From Terfezia claveryi (taxonomy: Eukaryota; Ascomycota; Pezizomycetes; Pezizales; Pezizaceae): a DNA stretch of 64,000 bases. The stretch's first letter is position 1; the number at the start of each line of letters is the position of its first letter. The stretch spans positions 372,001 to 436,000 of the forward strand of contig WHUX01000025.1 in assembly GCA_015179025.1 (NCBI GenBank), in the 5' to 3' direction. Shown here piece by piece: positions 1-11,797 of the stretch. Position numbers and translations under genes: made by a program. Under the pieces are notes generated by a model, which did not search any database, was not told the origin of the DNA, and was given only the letters and a program-made list of their open reading frames with translations.

Positions 1-261
1 ATGCTGTATGCTCGTCAAATCTAAACCTGTTGGAGAGGCAGATCGCATCCTTCTGGTGAAGTTCCTTAGTTAAGCTCAACAGAAACACCCTAGGCCTGCA
101 GTTCACATTGAAATCACGCTACTATATAACTACGGTACCTAGTACCATAGGTCTTGTTCTTTCCTGCATATAGAAGTAAATGTATGAGATAACATCAGAT
201 ACATCATGCTCCAAAACCATTCGTTTCCCATTATTATTTTTGCCAGCAATAAATACAGTGC

Positions 262-355
262 ATCTTATATTCCGTAGTGGCCTGATCTGTTGCGGAATCC
301 AGTCCATTTTGGTATAGGCCAGTCCATTCCGGAATAAACTGATTCTGCAACGGAC
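262..355 (+). repeat. Dispersed TTCCGG-rich repeat, decayed copy
   Basis: This block of about 95 bp resembles 23444-23541 in the same orientation. Both hold an ATTCCG..GGCC start, a central CAGTCCATT..GGTAT, a TTCCGGAA core and a CGCANCGGAC-like end. This copy has TG or CA at several places where the other keeps CG, as expected from decay of methylated CpG. It is probably a small non-autonomous element. Confidence 0.45.
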
Positions 356-1882
356 CAGAACAAATGCATGTTACTCACCCGTTTTGTAACCTCAGTTTCT
401 CTCATGACCAGCTCCATCACGTAGACCTTCGAATGGACGGTAAAACAGCAATAACGCCATACAGTAGCTCGCAACGAGTCAGCTGGCTTTGCAAAGTTTT
501 ACCACGAACAATGTAGGCATAAACCACTGAAAATCGATACTTAGAATATCATGTCCATACTGAGGGAGGTTTGGAACACTAGTTCTAGGCTGCCTCGAGC
601 TTGTTGGCACAGCTACCAGACTATGTTGCTACCCGCACTTTCGTCAACTCATGGAGAAAGAGTCCAGAACGTGCTAGCCAAATCCATATCCAAGTATCCA
701 TGCTGAGGGTCTAATTATATGAGGGGATATATGGACGGAGGTATTGATACTAAGGGAGCGCAAAGGCAGGAAGCATAATAATGGGGGCCACGAGAACATA
801 ATAATCATGCATTTGCCTCACGCAATTGTACGAAGGGACGGAAAGCAAGTATAGTTGAGTACAAGATATCCCCCAAAACTTATCTCCCTATAGAATTAGT
901 TTCCAAGGAAAAGAAAAGAGCCGGGGGGGTTTTCATATAAATGAGAGAGCCAACATTCCACCATAGCAAGTGTATATGGGTAAGTTGAGGTAAAGTGTCA
1001 CATGCACAATACGGGGTCCTACCGGAGGATCTTGTTCAGAACCCAGGGCCACTATGAATATGAAGTTGGGCACAGAAGTAACTCGGTACGAGAGCATACC
1101 TGGTAGGTATACTGGTTTATTGATCGAACTGATAACTGGACGACCTGCCTTTCAGAATACAGTTAGTAGTATAGACCAGTGGCGAAATATGTACCTCGTC
1201 AGATGCCACTAACTATAATTGGGGTCAGTTTCTAAAAGAGGAAGTAAAAGTTAACTGTACAAATCGGTAATTATTCAAAGCCTCAATTATAATTGGGGGT
1301 TCGATTTGATATACGCCCCATAAAAGTTTCCTCTGTCTCGGTATTATTTTATATTATCAAACTCAGTTCAGAAGAACCAAGTTGAAGATGAGATCTCTAG
1401 CCTATACTATTGCACTTCATGGATTATGAGATATTTCGTCAATAATTTCAGTACGTACCTACCATTTAAGACTTCCAATCCAGATTGCTTGAGATCTATG
1501 TGGGCAGGATCGAAATCTTAGGGCATAGACCCTGGTGTGTTGTGTGAATAGCACTTTGTAGAACACCAAGTACTTATGTAGTCTTGCTGCTGTACACCAC
1601 GAGGCTCGAACAACACCACTCGGTGGAACTCGGTGACCGATTGCCGATGATTGGGGAACACACGACAAAAAAAGAAATGGGAACAATTGGATCATGCAAT
1701 TAGGTTTATCGAGGTATAGTAAGCTCCCTAGGTATTAAGTCACCAATGCTGACAATATATTCATATTAAAGGCAAAACCGAAGTATAGTGCAGGTACAGG
1801 GTGAGCATGCATGAATGACCTTAGAACTTAGTATTCTTGGAGACGAGGGCAGGGGCACATTTAGAGACGTCGAGTGCTTGGC

Positions 1883-1926
1883 AAATCCTGATCCTTTATG
1901 GGGTAAATCCTGATCCTTTATGGGGT
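1883..1926 (+). repeat. Two-copy 22-bp tandem repeat
   Basis: The 22-base unit that begins AAATCCTGATCC and ends TATGGGGT occurs twice head to tail without a mismatch. No gene is associated. Confidence 0.85.
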
Positions 1927-2440
1927 ACTTCTGGTCTGCCTTTAGCTTGCACTTCTCAATGGGAATTAGGCAACTCGTCTTGGTTAGCCATCTCAGCAGA
2001 ATGTTGCTTACTGCAGCATGGGAGCACACAGTATAATCAAACCTCAGCAGTAGGAGCCTTTATAGCAGTGTCTGTCAATCCTGCCTTTGATTGAATATTT
2101 GCCCTCCCTGTTCTAAATAGGTACCTCTTCCCGCCATCACCCCCATCCCTAGGCATGATCATTCTGCATAAATTATTTGGGGGTTCGTGCAACATCAATG
2201 AGCTATGTTAATGGCTACATAATAGTTGCATTGACCAAGTCAGAGCCAAATCCTGGTAGATATCTCACCTGCTGTGTTTGAATACCTCCAATTGGTGGTA
2301 AGGTAGCACCAGAATCGAAGAAAAACCCAATAGGTAGAGTCGAGTGTCCAAAGGAGAAACATGGAGTGTAACGAGTAATACAAAAACGAAGAAAAGTGAT
2401 ACGCTATACAGGTAGCATTTCAGGAAACATGCAGGCGTGA

Positions 2441-4765
2441 TTATCGGTTTATACTGAAACGTCGAAATCGTTTAGTTAATCGTTCATCTTCGGGATGGCG
2501 ATTGCCATCCTCAAAGAGGTTGTGTTTGGGAGGGCGCTCACCGCTCTCCCTGAGAATTGTCAGAAGCGTTTGCCAACCGGGAGTTTGCTGGAGGGCTACT
2601 CCGCTTGATAAATCATGTTTGCTCGCAACTTCTGCTAAAAGCTTTTCTTCATTCTGCATTGCATTGACCCCGTCAGCAGATAGTTCCGGACAGGGCATTG
2701 TTAGCACAATATTCCCCCTAAACGCAATGACAGAAAGAGGATAGATAAAAAGGATTCAGTGGTTAGCAAATTGGTAAGAAAAGAAAGGTCCATTTCGGCA
2801 TATTGAGTTTTATGTGGATCGCAAAGTTAAAGGTGACATTAAGTGCTGGAAGTACGAACCTCATCGAGAATTCCCATTGTATGTAGGAAACACAACATAT
2901 GGAAATCGCTAACAGCCTGCGCAGTGTTCTCATGGGCTTTGCTCAACTGCTTCGCTACAGCACCCAAATCTTGACTTTGGCCAATGATTTCACGATTCTC
3001 CACAGGGAATTGGCCCTTTGGAGCGATGAACATAGGATCCGGATTGTGTGGAAATCCGTGCGTTAGAGTCACTAACAAATAATCCACAGGGAACGAGACT
3101 TTGGCATTTTCCTGGACGGATGCGCCATATTCGTTGATTCTCCGGTAGAAAACCTCAGGAATATACCGACTGCGTTCATCTTCTTCACGGACCAACATAA
3201 CAGTTGGATCCGCACTTGGCTCGACTATATCTGCCCTGACCATTTCAACAGCTGTATTGCTGACCTGGTATGATGCAACATCGATGCCCCCCTGTTCATT
3301 TCCAGAAACAACACAGGTTACGAATTTGGACCCAAACCTCCCAGTTTCACTCCATTTGGATGGGTTAGGGTGTGCAGCTTGCAGCCGTGCAGCAAAGGCA
3401 ATCTCAAGGGATGATAGAAAGTAAGAGTCGATATGACGCTTACATAACACAGTGCCTTGTCCTGTGCCATCGTCTACGAGGTCTGTGAAAATTACTCCAA
3501 CCTACAAGGAAGTCAGTCAGTTGGCAGATCGCTCGTTACATCACACAACCAAAATCCATAAAGGAAACAAGTGAATACTACAACAGGGCGGGGTACAACC
3601 TTTTGTAAGCCACACAATGCAGCAACTTCATCCACACCTTTTTCACCTTCCCATGGCAAGCTGAGAGTAACTCCATCGGTTTCTCCAACCTGGGGTGCCT
3701 CGTATATTGCCTCTACTACTGCTTTGATTCCCAGCGGGACTTCTGAATATGGTGCGTATCGACCATACAAGTAGCCTATCCTTTGTCTACCACTTGCTCG
3801 CCAAAAGTTGATGAAGTTATCAATCAAGCCTGGGTCAGAGAATTCGACATGATCCACCATTCTAAACTCTTGTGGTTTTAGGGTGATCGCACTCGGTTGA
3901 CATTTTGCACAGATTCCGTCTGGCCATGGAGCATGTCCTGATGGGCAATCCTTTTTCACCCTATAGTATGGTTCCGTCAACGGTGGTATGTATGATGTTG
4001 GATTTTCTGGCTTGTTCGTGGCGGTGTTGATCTTCCTGAGGTAGGAATGAAACGAAAGGTGCTTGATCTTTTTTTCTGCAAGATATGCAGCGTCGTACGG
4101 CTCTAATGGCATGCAGTAATCACACATCCCCTTCGGCCCATGCTTACACATCCTGTGGTCTCTTCCTCTTGGTATCCTCCCATCCTGCTTCTCAAGAGTG
4201 TTGTCTATTGGGTCTTGCTTAACCGAGTCCCATGGATTTGCCAGTTTCTTGATTTCATCTTCCGGGTCTTTTTGTATGAGTGAGACGTCTTCTCCTGGAC
4301 GGATTGCCTGACCATTAAGCCGACCGCTGGACAGCTCAAGTTTTGGTTGAGGTTTTGTTTCTTTGGCTGCATCACCATCTTTGGAATAGCTGAGAAAGAG
4401 CAGGTCTCCATGTCTGCAAAGCGAGTGTTAGTCTGGGGCTAGTGGAAGAATAGCCATCATATCCATACTTCAAGCCTGCATCTTTAATCGATATTCCACT
4501 TAAAGCACTTAGAGGCCTAGTCTTTCCATTGTGTGGTGCATCAGAGATGACAAGAGATGATGGATTAACTCCAGGTATGATAACACCCATCAACTACCAG
4601 CCCCTCACCGTATCAGTACATATTTAACAGTGTATACCTGCATAGCATGGCAAAGTATATAAGGTGCTACGTAGTTACCTTCTCCGTAAGTATAGAGATA
4701 TCCTGGTCTGGCTGGACTTCGATCCTGTAGGCTCCATCAGGAGATCGAAAACGGAGTATCATCAT
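2441..4765 (-). CDS. NPL4: NPL4, Cdc48/p97-Ufd1 cofactor
   Basis: Npl4 pairs with Ufd1 and recruits ubiquitylated substrates to the Cdc48 segregase at the ER and nucleus. Five exons read in phase: 4765-4679, 4593-4469, 4413-3582, 3501-2860 and 2653-2441 (632 aa). The N-terminal ubiquitin-like part starts [21 protein letters not shown] zinc-binding stretch [12 protein letters not shown] starts at residue 160, and a second Cys/His cluster ([16 protein letters not shown]) lies shortly after it. The MPN-like core includes [17 protein letters not shown] and [15 protein letters not shown]. The C-terminal exon carries [19 protein letters not shown], typical of fungal Npl4. The donor of the last intron (GTTCGT) is weak, but a CTAAC branch site and an in-phase acceptor support it. 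The exact exon 3/4 junction could shift by one or two codons. Length is normal for the family. Confidence 0.93.
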
Positions 4766-4908
4766 TAGAAGTATATGAATACCAACGGACAATTGTTTCG
4801 TTTGCTGTAAGCACAGGTCTGGTGGAGAAACAGAAGCTTTGCGGGGTATAGACTGTGAGTGTATTGATTGACTGAAGCTGGAAGCACAAAGACGTAACTG
4901 ACGGGAAT

Positions 4909-4993
4909 GTCACGTGTACTGCCTACTTTCTCTATTACATAATCCTTGCCCCCGAAGTTCTTATCACAACTATCAGAATCTGTTACACGTGCA
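4909..4993. promoter_or_regulatory. CACGTG pair upstream of NPL4
   Basis: Two CACGTG hexamers at 4911-4916 and 4986-4991 lie about 145-225 bp before the NPL4 start codon. CACGTG is the core bound by Cbf1/bHLH factors in fungi. Binding here is inferred from position only. Confidence 0.35.
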
Positions 4994-6423
4994 CAATTGA
5001 GGCGAATAAGGACGCACATCCGGTAGCTAACTGCAGAGGATATGAGCGCCGCATTTTCCCTCGTTACACAAGGGAAATTGAGTCAATCTCTCAGCAAATA
5101 TGGGAAATGGCCTTGCGATGCAACGACATTTACCAATGTGAAAGCCCAAGCACCCGTCACTCTCGAAATCCAAACTCCATATTCTACTTTACTGGTCGTT
5201 CCCTTACAGGCGTGAAGTAGATTTTTTTCTTTTCCCATACCATATTTGTCAGCCTTCGATATAAAAGTTCACCTCCCCGGCTATATAGCATTCCTAACAA
5301 CCCTATTACTATACATAAATATGGAGACTCACATCTACGGGCCTCCCAACATACCTGTCAAGAGCACACCGGTGCTATTTCTTCATTTATGATAGTTTAA
5401 ACTATTTAACCTAGTTACTTTTGATAATAATAATAATTTAGTAGGTATATTGATAATAAAGTAGATTAGAGGGAGAACTATAGAGAGAAGTATTATTTTG
5501 AAAAAAATTAAGGTTTAAAAAAAATACAGACTGGGCTCAAACTTGGAAGTCCCTTAGTCTAATGTATTTATAAAGTTCCATTCTCTGTATTCTCTAGTCC
5601 TTCTTCCCTGCTTCTCTTAGTGTGCCATGTGCCAAGCCCATAGCGCGTCGCCTAACTAGACCCAGAAGTAGTCTGGTTGGCAACCCAGAAGGAACTTCCA
5701 TATGAATAAACGTCAAGATCAGAGTTTCTCATAATACATAGCCAGTGGAAAATTGTTGCGACAGGTTATTTCACAACAAATACTTGTCAACAAGACTTAT
5801 CTACTAAACGATGTAACTTATACTCAGGATAAAGAATACCTATTGAAAGACTTGGTTTTATTCTTCCCCAATTTGGTAACAATTGAAATGGTTACGGTCT
5901 TGTGTGCGACAAAGTTGATAACTGGGGCTAGTAGGAAATGCTGAACCACTTGCAGTTAGTCAGAACCTGGTATATTGCCACTACAATTCACTTAAAAACA
6001 ACTTAAGCGACAAGTAAGAAGATCTTTGAAAGAGTTGACTCTCTTTTAAGGGGAGCAATGTAAGGAAGTTAGATATTGTCGCCGACAACCCACCCGTGAA
6101 AAAGTTGATGACGAAGTTATACTTAGTGCAGTTCGTTGTGTCAACTGAAAAAAGAGAAGAAATCACTATGAGTGCGAAACGGTAGTGGCTATTGTAACCG
6201 ATAAAGGCGAAATTGATTTGATTAATACATGTTCCGTTTAAAGAAAACTGGACTGCAGAGTTACTGACTAGGCAGTTTCTACCTATTATGCCATTGATAA
6301 TGTACTTGCAAAACTGAAATAGCCAAAAAGGGAACTGTCGATGAATGCACGAAATCACTACACATAGGTAAAAACGACCTAAGCTTCCCAAAACGTAGGA
6401 TTCTAAGCTCAGGTTCTATGAAC
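4994..6423. other. AT-rich intergenic DNA
   Basis: The part at 5390-5560 is strongly AT-rich, with TAATAATAATAAT and A-runs. Open frames at 5753-5944 (+) and 5981-6391 (-) show no domain I recognise and may be transposon debris. No supported gene. Confidence 0.5.
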
Positions 6424-8357
6424 TTAATAGTTTGTCCTTCTCCGCTTCGTGCTGCTCCTCTTCCCCCATTCCTCCTCCTCTTCCTTCTCCTCCTCTTCCT
6501 CCTCCTCTTCCTCCTCCTCCTCATCCTCCTCCTCCTCTTCATCTTCCTCCTCCATCACCTCCCCCTCCACCCAATCGTCGAAATCGGCGTCCAAATCGAG
6601 AACTTCTGTGATTTTCTGTTTCTTCGGGTTTGTTTTAGACTCCTGGATCGCATCCATTACCTCTATTGGCAATACCCATTGCTCGAGACGTTCTATGAAC
6701 TCCTTTATTGTTTTCCTTTTTTTTGCGCTATTCTGTCTCGTGTTCGTTGTATCCTGGAACGGCTGGATTTGGGTTAATGAGTATGAATCCCCGGTTTTAG
6801 GCACTACGAAAATAAATTTTGGAGTAATCCCTGGTTGAAAGGATTCCATGTGCTTTTCAAGGCCAGATGAAGTAATGTTTCAGTGATAGAGCAATTAGTT
6901 AAATTGACAAATGCCTCACCTTGATTGGAAGCATATGTGCTGTAGTCATTTGGAACAGAAAATATGGAGGCATTAACGCATCAATACTAGCGTGGTTTCC
7001 CACAATTGTTATGTTGTATACCCCAAGTTTTAGCTTCTCTTGACCTTCCTCGAAGAGATTGCCTTTGCTCTCTGGTAATTGTATGGTAGATCTAGTCGTC
7101 GGCGCCGTCCTCTTGGATTTCTTTAACAAACGAAAAATCTGTGAACGCTATTAGATGGGTCGAAGTATAGATACGACTTACTTGAAATGTCCCGCCTGCC
7201 AATAATACTCGGTGTGCAAAACTCTCAAATAAAAGTCCTTTCAGGGTGCCTGGGTCAATTACCGAGAGCATTCTTCTCATTTTAGATCTTGCATTTATCA
7301 GAAGAAGCAGCATACATCTTTCTCTGATGTAAGCAGTTGCAAAACATATCGATGTGGTCGATAGTGTCTTGTTGGTTGGGAAGATATGTAAAATCTTTCT
7401 GGTTATTTCTCCAGTCGGCAAATTCCTGTAAGTGGTGTGGCCTTGCATTAAAAAGGCAGCTTTGGCATGCTCTGCAGTGAAAACTCCGTGAAGGTCATTC
7501 TTGTGCCAACATCACTTAATCCTGCAAGAGTTCGCGGAACCCCTCCCCAGCGAATGAACCGCTGGCGTAGTTCGTGAGTAGATATTTTCGAGCCAATTAA
7601 GGCATTCCACGCCTGCACTTCTGTTGAGGTCCATGGGGCATGTACCTAATCTTATAGGCATCAGATTTGATGCCCTTCCAGTCGCCTTGTTTGGGAGTGT
7701 CACCACCAGAACCCTAGCAGCTGGAGTCTCGGCCTTTGCGACAGCGTCTAGGATTAACCAGCAGTTTTCTTGATCGGTTAATTCCATATATCTGGCACGG
7801 CGTGGTAGCGTTACTGAGCCATCTCGGTAGTAAGCTACCCTGCCATCAGCTGTTTCTCTAATGATGGTTGCAGAGGGATATTCTGCTATAATGCGACACA
7901 TGACATAGAACGTAAAGAAGGTCTTGCCAATTCCTTAAATGATGTTAGCTTTGGAAATAATATAGAGTCAATCCACAAGTCACGACCAGCTGTAACTAGT
8001 AAAGACTAGAAGGTATGTTCTACATTATCTTCCTAGTTACTATACATGAATTTTTGGCCGACACGATACATGGAGAAGAAAGAGTAAGCTACCTGGCGTT
8101 CCAGAAACTACCCAATGCTTGTTTTCCAAATCGGCAGTTATCTGTGTCCACAGTTTTTTGTATGCTTTCCTTATCAAGAGCTTGCTACCGTATTTGGGTA
8201 CGCCAACCCAATAATTCCCTCCCTGCGGGAATTCGATTCGATCCCTCTGTACCACAACATGTCTAATATTTTTCCAAAAATTGACCGCATGGTGAGTTGC
8301 TAAAAGTGGGTTTTCTTCCCTGACTGGTGGTGGATCAGCTAAATACGCGAATGACAT
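6424..8357 (-). pseudogene. Crinkler/RHS-type P-loop NTPase gene, frame-broken
   Basis: Pieces of one minus-strand gene can be followed: 8357-8093, then 7933 to about 7512, about 7490-7182, 7138 to about 6895, and a last exon to 6424. A clean intron joins the first two pieces and rebuilds a Walker A loop, SGTPGIGKTFF. Downstream come RFIRWGGVPRT, FESFAHRVLLAGGTF and FLFQMTTA...KFIFVVP, the order seen in fungal Crinkler/retrotransposon-hot-spot NTPases. The homology-like reading steps between frames near 7,680, near 7,635 and again between about 7,450 and 7,510. Each looks like a single-base loss or an unusual intron, so the copy is probably dead. The last exon ends in a long Glu/Asp tract from an imperfect CTC/CTT repeat, followed by a basic tail (KRSSTKRRRTNY). 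Family members have been proposed as secreted effectors or as NTPases in genome conflict; no function can be assigned to this copy. Confidence 0.6.
6465..6560 (-). repeat. CTC/CTT trinucleotide tract coding poly-Glu
   Basis: Nearly continuous CTC/CTT triplets on the plus strand read as Glu, with some Asp, on the minus strand. They make the acidic tail of the NTPase relic. The Arg-rich and Ser- or Leu-rich frames over this stretch are shadows of the repeat. Confidence 0.85.
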
Positions 8358-8702
8358 ATTCTATTACATGGGAGGAAATACCTTGTAAAATCGACTGCTT
8401 GGTTATATATGGATAGGAGAGTGATTCTTGTCCTATTTATATGTACATGACTTGATGAGTATAGGATATTCTCTACAAGATTGATCAAACCAAATGCAAG
8501 ATCATAGCAAGCAAAATTACTACAGTGATAGTATCAAGTAACCATACCATGTCCTCGTGTATATAGGCCAATTTCCTTGGGCTCCAGGTGTTTAAGGGTA
8601 TTGTTAGCTTTTCATTTAAGAGATGGATTTTTGTTAGGATAGATTCCACAAATATGAGGGGTTAAAATTGAAATTCATGTCTCACGTACCTCATGGAACA
8701 TA

Positions 8703-9737
8703 TACAGAGATCTCTCGTTACAAGCATACGCTCCGGACCAGTTGAAGTATGCTTGTAACCAATATATTCTTATATCTAGAGAAACGGAAATACATTAGAG
8801 AGAGCAAGGAAAGGCTACAAAATGGGATAATAACTAACAGACATCCGAATAACAAGTATGAGTACTGATAATATTCAAAAAAAGACAGCTAAATGAGCGG
8901 AAGGGATATTAGGAGGAGGAGGCTGGACCCAGCACAAAGTCAGTAATCCTGCATTGAACATGATAACTTCTGCGCTGAACCTCAAGAGTTTCAATCCGTC
9001 ATTTCTCCCACTTGAGGACATCTTGCAGCTCAGTGATGTTCGGTGTGACAGCTTGAAGAGAGAAGAGGAGCAACCCTTCGATGTAGGCTAATAACCTTGT
9101 TGGGTATATTGTCTATCTGTCCCTGGTATCCTCGTGAAATGGCCCATTGCAGGGTGCGGCGTCTCTTCCAAGTATCCAGGGTTCGTGATGAAGAATCTCT
9201 CAGGTATGGTGTTTGTGACGTAGAGTTTTGCGGGTCGGAATCAGCAGATAAGTCGATATCTAATGGATGGGGATGTTCCATAGTACGACCTGAGGTCTGT
9301 CTCCGCTGCTTTTGAACTTACCGGAGGAGGTGAAGTGGCTCAGTTTCGGTTTCATTGACTGCGCTTGGAAGATAGGTTGCCAGAATTGCATCTTCAATAT
9401 CAGAGATTGGATCTTCGACAATCCCGAGAGATCCATGAATTAGGCATTTGAGCTTCTCTTCTTATGTTACTATAGATTCAACTCGTATGTTGCTTCGTGA
9501 GCTCGTGCGGGGTTATTTCTAGTCTCGATCAGGATCGAGACTAGTTATTTCTTATCGATAAACATCCCAATATGGCGAGGCGCTTCTCTTGTTACAAGAA
9601 TATGTATGGTGACTAAGCCAAAAAAATAAGAATATTAGTAACGGAAATATGCTTATTTACTATGTGGGACTACCGAAGGTATGCTTGTAACCAATATATG
9701 CTTATATCTGATATGCTTGTAACGAGAGATCTCTGTA
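8703..9737. mobile_element. TA-flanked terminal-inverted-repeat element
   Basis: Bases 8703-8727 are the perfect inverted complement of 9713-9737 (25 bp), starting TACAGAGATCTCTCG and ending with ACAAGCAT. The outermost bases are TA on both sides. The element is therefore best read as CAGAGATC... flanked by a TA duplication, as made by Tc1/mariner-superfamily transposases. Just inside both ends lies a direct repeat, ATGCTTGTAACCAATATAT (8749 and 9681). The interior has no transposase frame I can recognise, so the element is non-autonomous. A shorter relative is at 45646-45975. Confidence 0.75.
9512..9552. repeat. Palindromic insert with 9-bp direct flanks
   Basis: A 12-bp arm CTAGTCTCGATC (9519-9530), the spacer AG and the exact complement arm (9533-9544) form a near-perfect hairpin. 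It is flanked by direct copies of GTTATTTCT at 9512-9520 and 9544-9552. The related repeat at 45646-45975 has a single GTTATTTCT (complement at 45800-45808) and no palindrome. Bases 9521-9543 therefore look like an insertion with a 9-bp target duplication. Confidence 0.8.
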
Positions 9738-9975
9738 CCAACAACCAAGTTCCATGCTTCTTCAAAGCCGATGCAACCTCCTCTGTCTCGTCGAGTTCTA
9801 CTGCTTCGTTGTCTTCGTCTTTTTCTTTCTTTGCCTTGATTGTAAGGCGAGTAGTAGGATAAGCCTTTAATTTGGCTTCCTGCTGCTTCTTGATTGCTTC
9901 CTTGAGGTTGGCCACAACTTCATTCCCTGCCACCCCATTTGCTCTCAGGGTACATGATATTAAACCAAGCTTCAT
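9738..9975 (-). pseudogene. Possible Crinkler N-terminal header, cut by transposon
   Basis: This short frame starts MKLGLISCTLRANG and continues VVANLKEAIKKQQ, a lysine-rich middle, then LDETEEVASALKKHGTWLL. The spacing of small beta-like and helix-like stretches recalls the ubiquitin-like header of Crinkler proteins, but I cannot confirm the family. The inverted-repeat transposon begins exactly where the frame runs out. The TA insertion site would lie in a GTATGT sequence that looks like an intron donor. The strand matches the NTPase core at 6424-8357, so both may once have been one gene. It could also be an unrelated small gene. Confidence 0.3.
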
Positions 9976-11797
9976 TTGCAGTTGCCATATGGTCTATTGA
10001 TTGCTTTGACTGACTGACGGATAACTGGGTGAACGAAGAGGAGGAGGAGGAGAATACTCGCTCAGTGGCTTATATATGGAGTAGGCTGCTAGAAGGAAGG
10101 GGTGGTGAATAGTACCAGCGAGGTGGAAGAGAGCAGGGGAAGATTAGTCTGGGGAAGATGGAGGGATGAGTGGGGGTCAGTAAGAAGGTTGAGAGATTGA
10201 ACGCAAGAATCGGACTAGGCCTGGGCACGAGCCGAGCCGGCGCGAGCCCGAGATTACACAGGCTCAAGCCGGAGGTCACGAGGAGTGGAAATCTTCAAAA
10301 TATCTTCTATCAACTGCGCCTACCAACACAAGAGGAGGAAACTGCACAAATTAATGACATCGCCGCTGTATCTCGCTATGGTTGAAACCCACACTTTGGT
10401 CGGTTACTACAATTCTGCAGTACCTATGTATCGTCCGATTTCGCTGCGGACTTTAGGTATGTGATGAGGGTTGAAATTGATCCTTTCCTATTTCCACGTC
10501 TGTTTATATCCGTATCTTTCATATCTGCGTCTTTCTTATTTTCCATAGCCTATATAGATATGTAGCGTACGCAGTTATCTATTCATTCTTGCAATTCTCG
10601 CCATGGCCCCCTTATTGGGGCTACATAGGACTACCTACTGAATATTTAAAAAAAAAAAAAAAAAAAAAGGGCGTGAGCCCAGGCCTACACAAGACTCTCT
10701 CACATGGTGCCAAGGCAATAACTATTTGCGCTCTCTGGTCCTGATTGAGATGTACATCTGACTTTGCATTTACGGTCTACCCTTGCTATAACGGACGGCA
10801 GAAATCCAGGGCTTCACTGTCCGGTCCGGTAGCGAGAGGCAATTTGCTGGTAAGAAATCCGGAAGCCTCTGGTCCGTCCGGTATGACAAGGACTAAATTA
10901 TTAGACTCCTCCCATTCCAACCCATCACTTACATATTCAGTATATTCTCATTGTAATTCTAGCCTACTCCCTCCTCCTAATCATAATCATCACACATTTT
11001 GCCTACCATTATACAAACATCTACTATTTAACTCTCACCACATGTGAACTCAATACCGCAAAACTCTTCACAACAAGTTCCACAAATAACAACCACACGT
11101 GGATCGAAGACCCCTCCTAGCCAATAATATCAGATGGTGGAGACTTTTCATGGCTTGTTTGTAGACAATCCTTAGCTAACGAGACTTGGGCGCCACCATC
11201 CCGACATCGGGCTTCGTACTTGTGGCTGACGTTCCAATATTGGCAAATTCCCCATTGGGCCTAGTCTGACTGGCACGCCCTCTCGTGAGGCTGACTATAG
11301 AAAAGCTCTCTCGGAAGAACAACTTAGTTAGATAACAAATTCCATACAACCCATCGAAGGTTTGCAAGCTTTATTGTGATCTCCTCTTGGAGCATGTGCC
11401 GTCTTGGTATCATTGACCTTTTTTGTGACTTTGTTGTGAAATGGTCTGTACCAATGCTATGAGTACCAAACGATTCTCCGTGAGATCTAGCTTATGTAAC
11501 ACTTGCTGCAAATAAATTACATCACAGATCTGGTAACCTGTTGTTCACTTGTTTATTATTCTCAAACGGCTATCATCTGGAGAGCATTATATTAACACTG
11601 TAACAATTTGTATAATCCCCACCATTTGCTACCGGTGGAATGGTGGGTCGTTGGCGCATCCGTGGCCGGGGTTGATTTTGCCGACAACTTTCGGCAGCTC
11701 GCGCAAATAGAGGCCTTTGTGATTTTATATACCCTCATCGACTTTCATCCTGCTCCATTTCATTTACATCTATATCCAGCATACCCATAGAAAACCT
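9976..11797. other. Intergenic; GC-rich motif and A21 tract
   Basis: Around 10,205-10,275 there is a CGAGCC/GGCTC-rich patch with internal inverted similarity. A run of 21 A lies at 10648-10668 and may mark the 3' end of an old retroposed sequence. Further on (10,800-10,890), CCGGTCCGG-type words occur. No gene is supported before the CYB2 start. Confidence 0.5.

Larger units (their letters stand above)
1..2440. other. Intergenic, repeat-bearing, no gene recognised
   Basis: No reading frame here carries a recognisable domain or a convincing splice model. The stretch contains a TTCCGG-rich repeat near 262-355, two copies of TATAATTGGGG about 75 bases apart (near 1,213 and 1,287), and a perfect two-copy tandem repeat at 1883-1926. 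The longest open frames are under 90 codons and look like chance. Confidence 0.6.

Noticed and set aside
6279..6838. Arg-rich, Ser-rich and Leu-rich frames over the CTC/CTT tract
   Set aside because: They are the other frames of a trinucleotide repeat. Only the Glu-rich minus-strand frame continues a recognisable gene.
10648..10668. A21 tract as proof of a LINE insertion
   Set aside because: No reverse transcriptase or endonuclease frame and no target duplication could be identified around it, so only the tract itself is reported.
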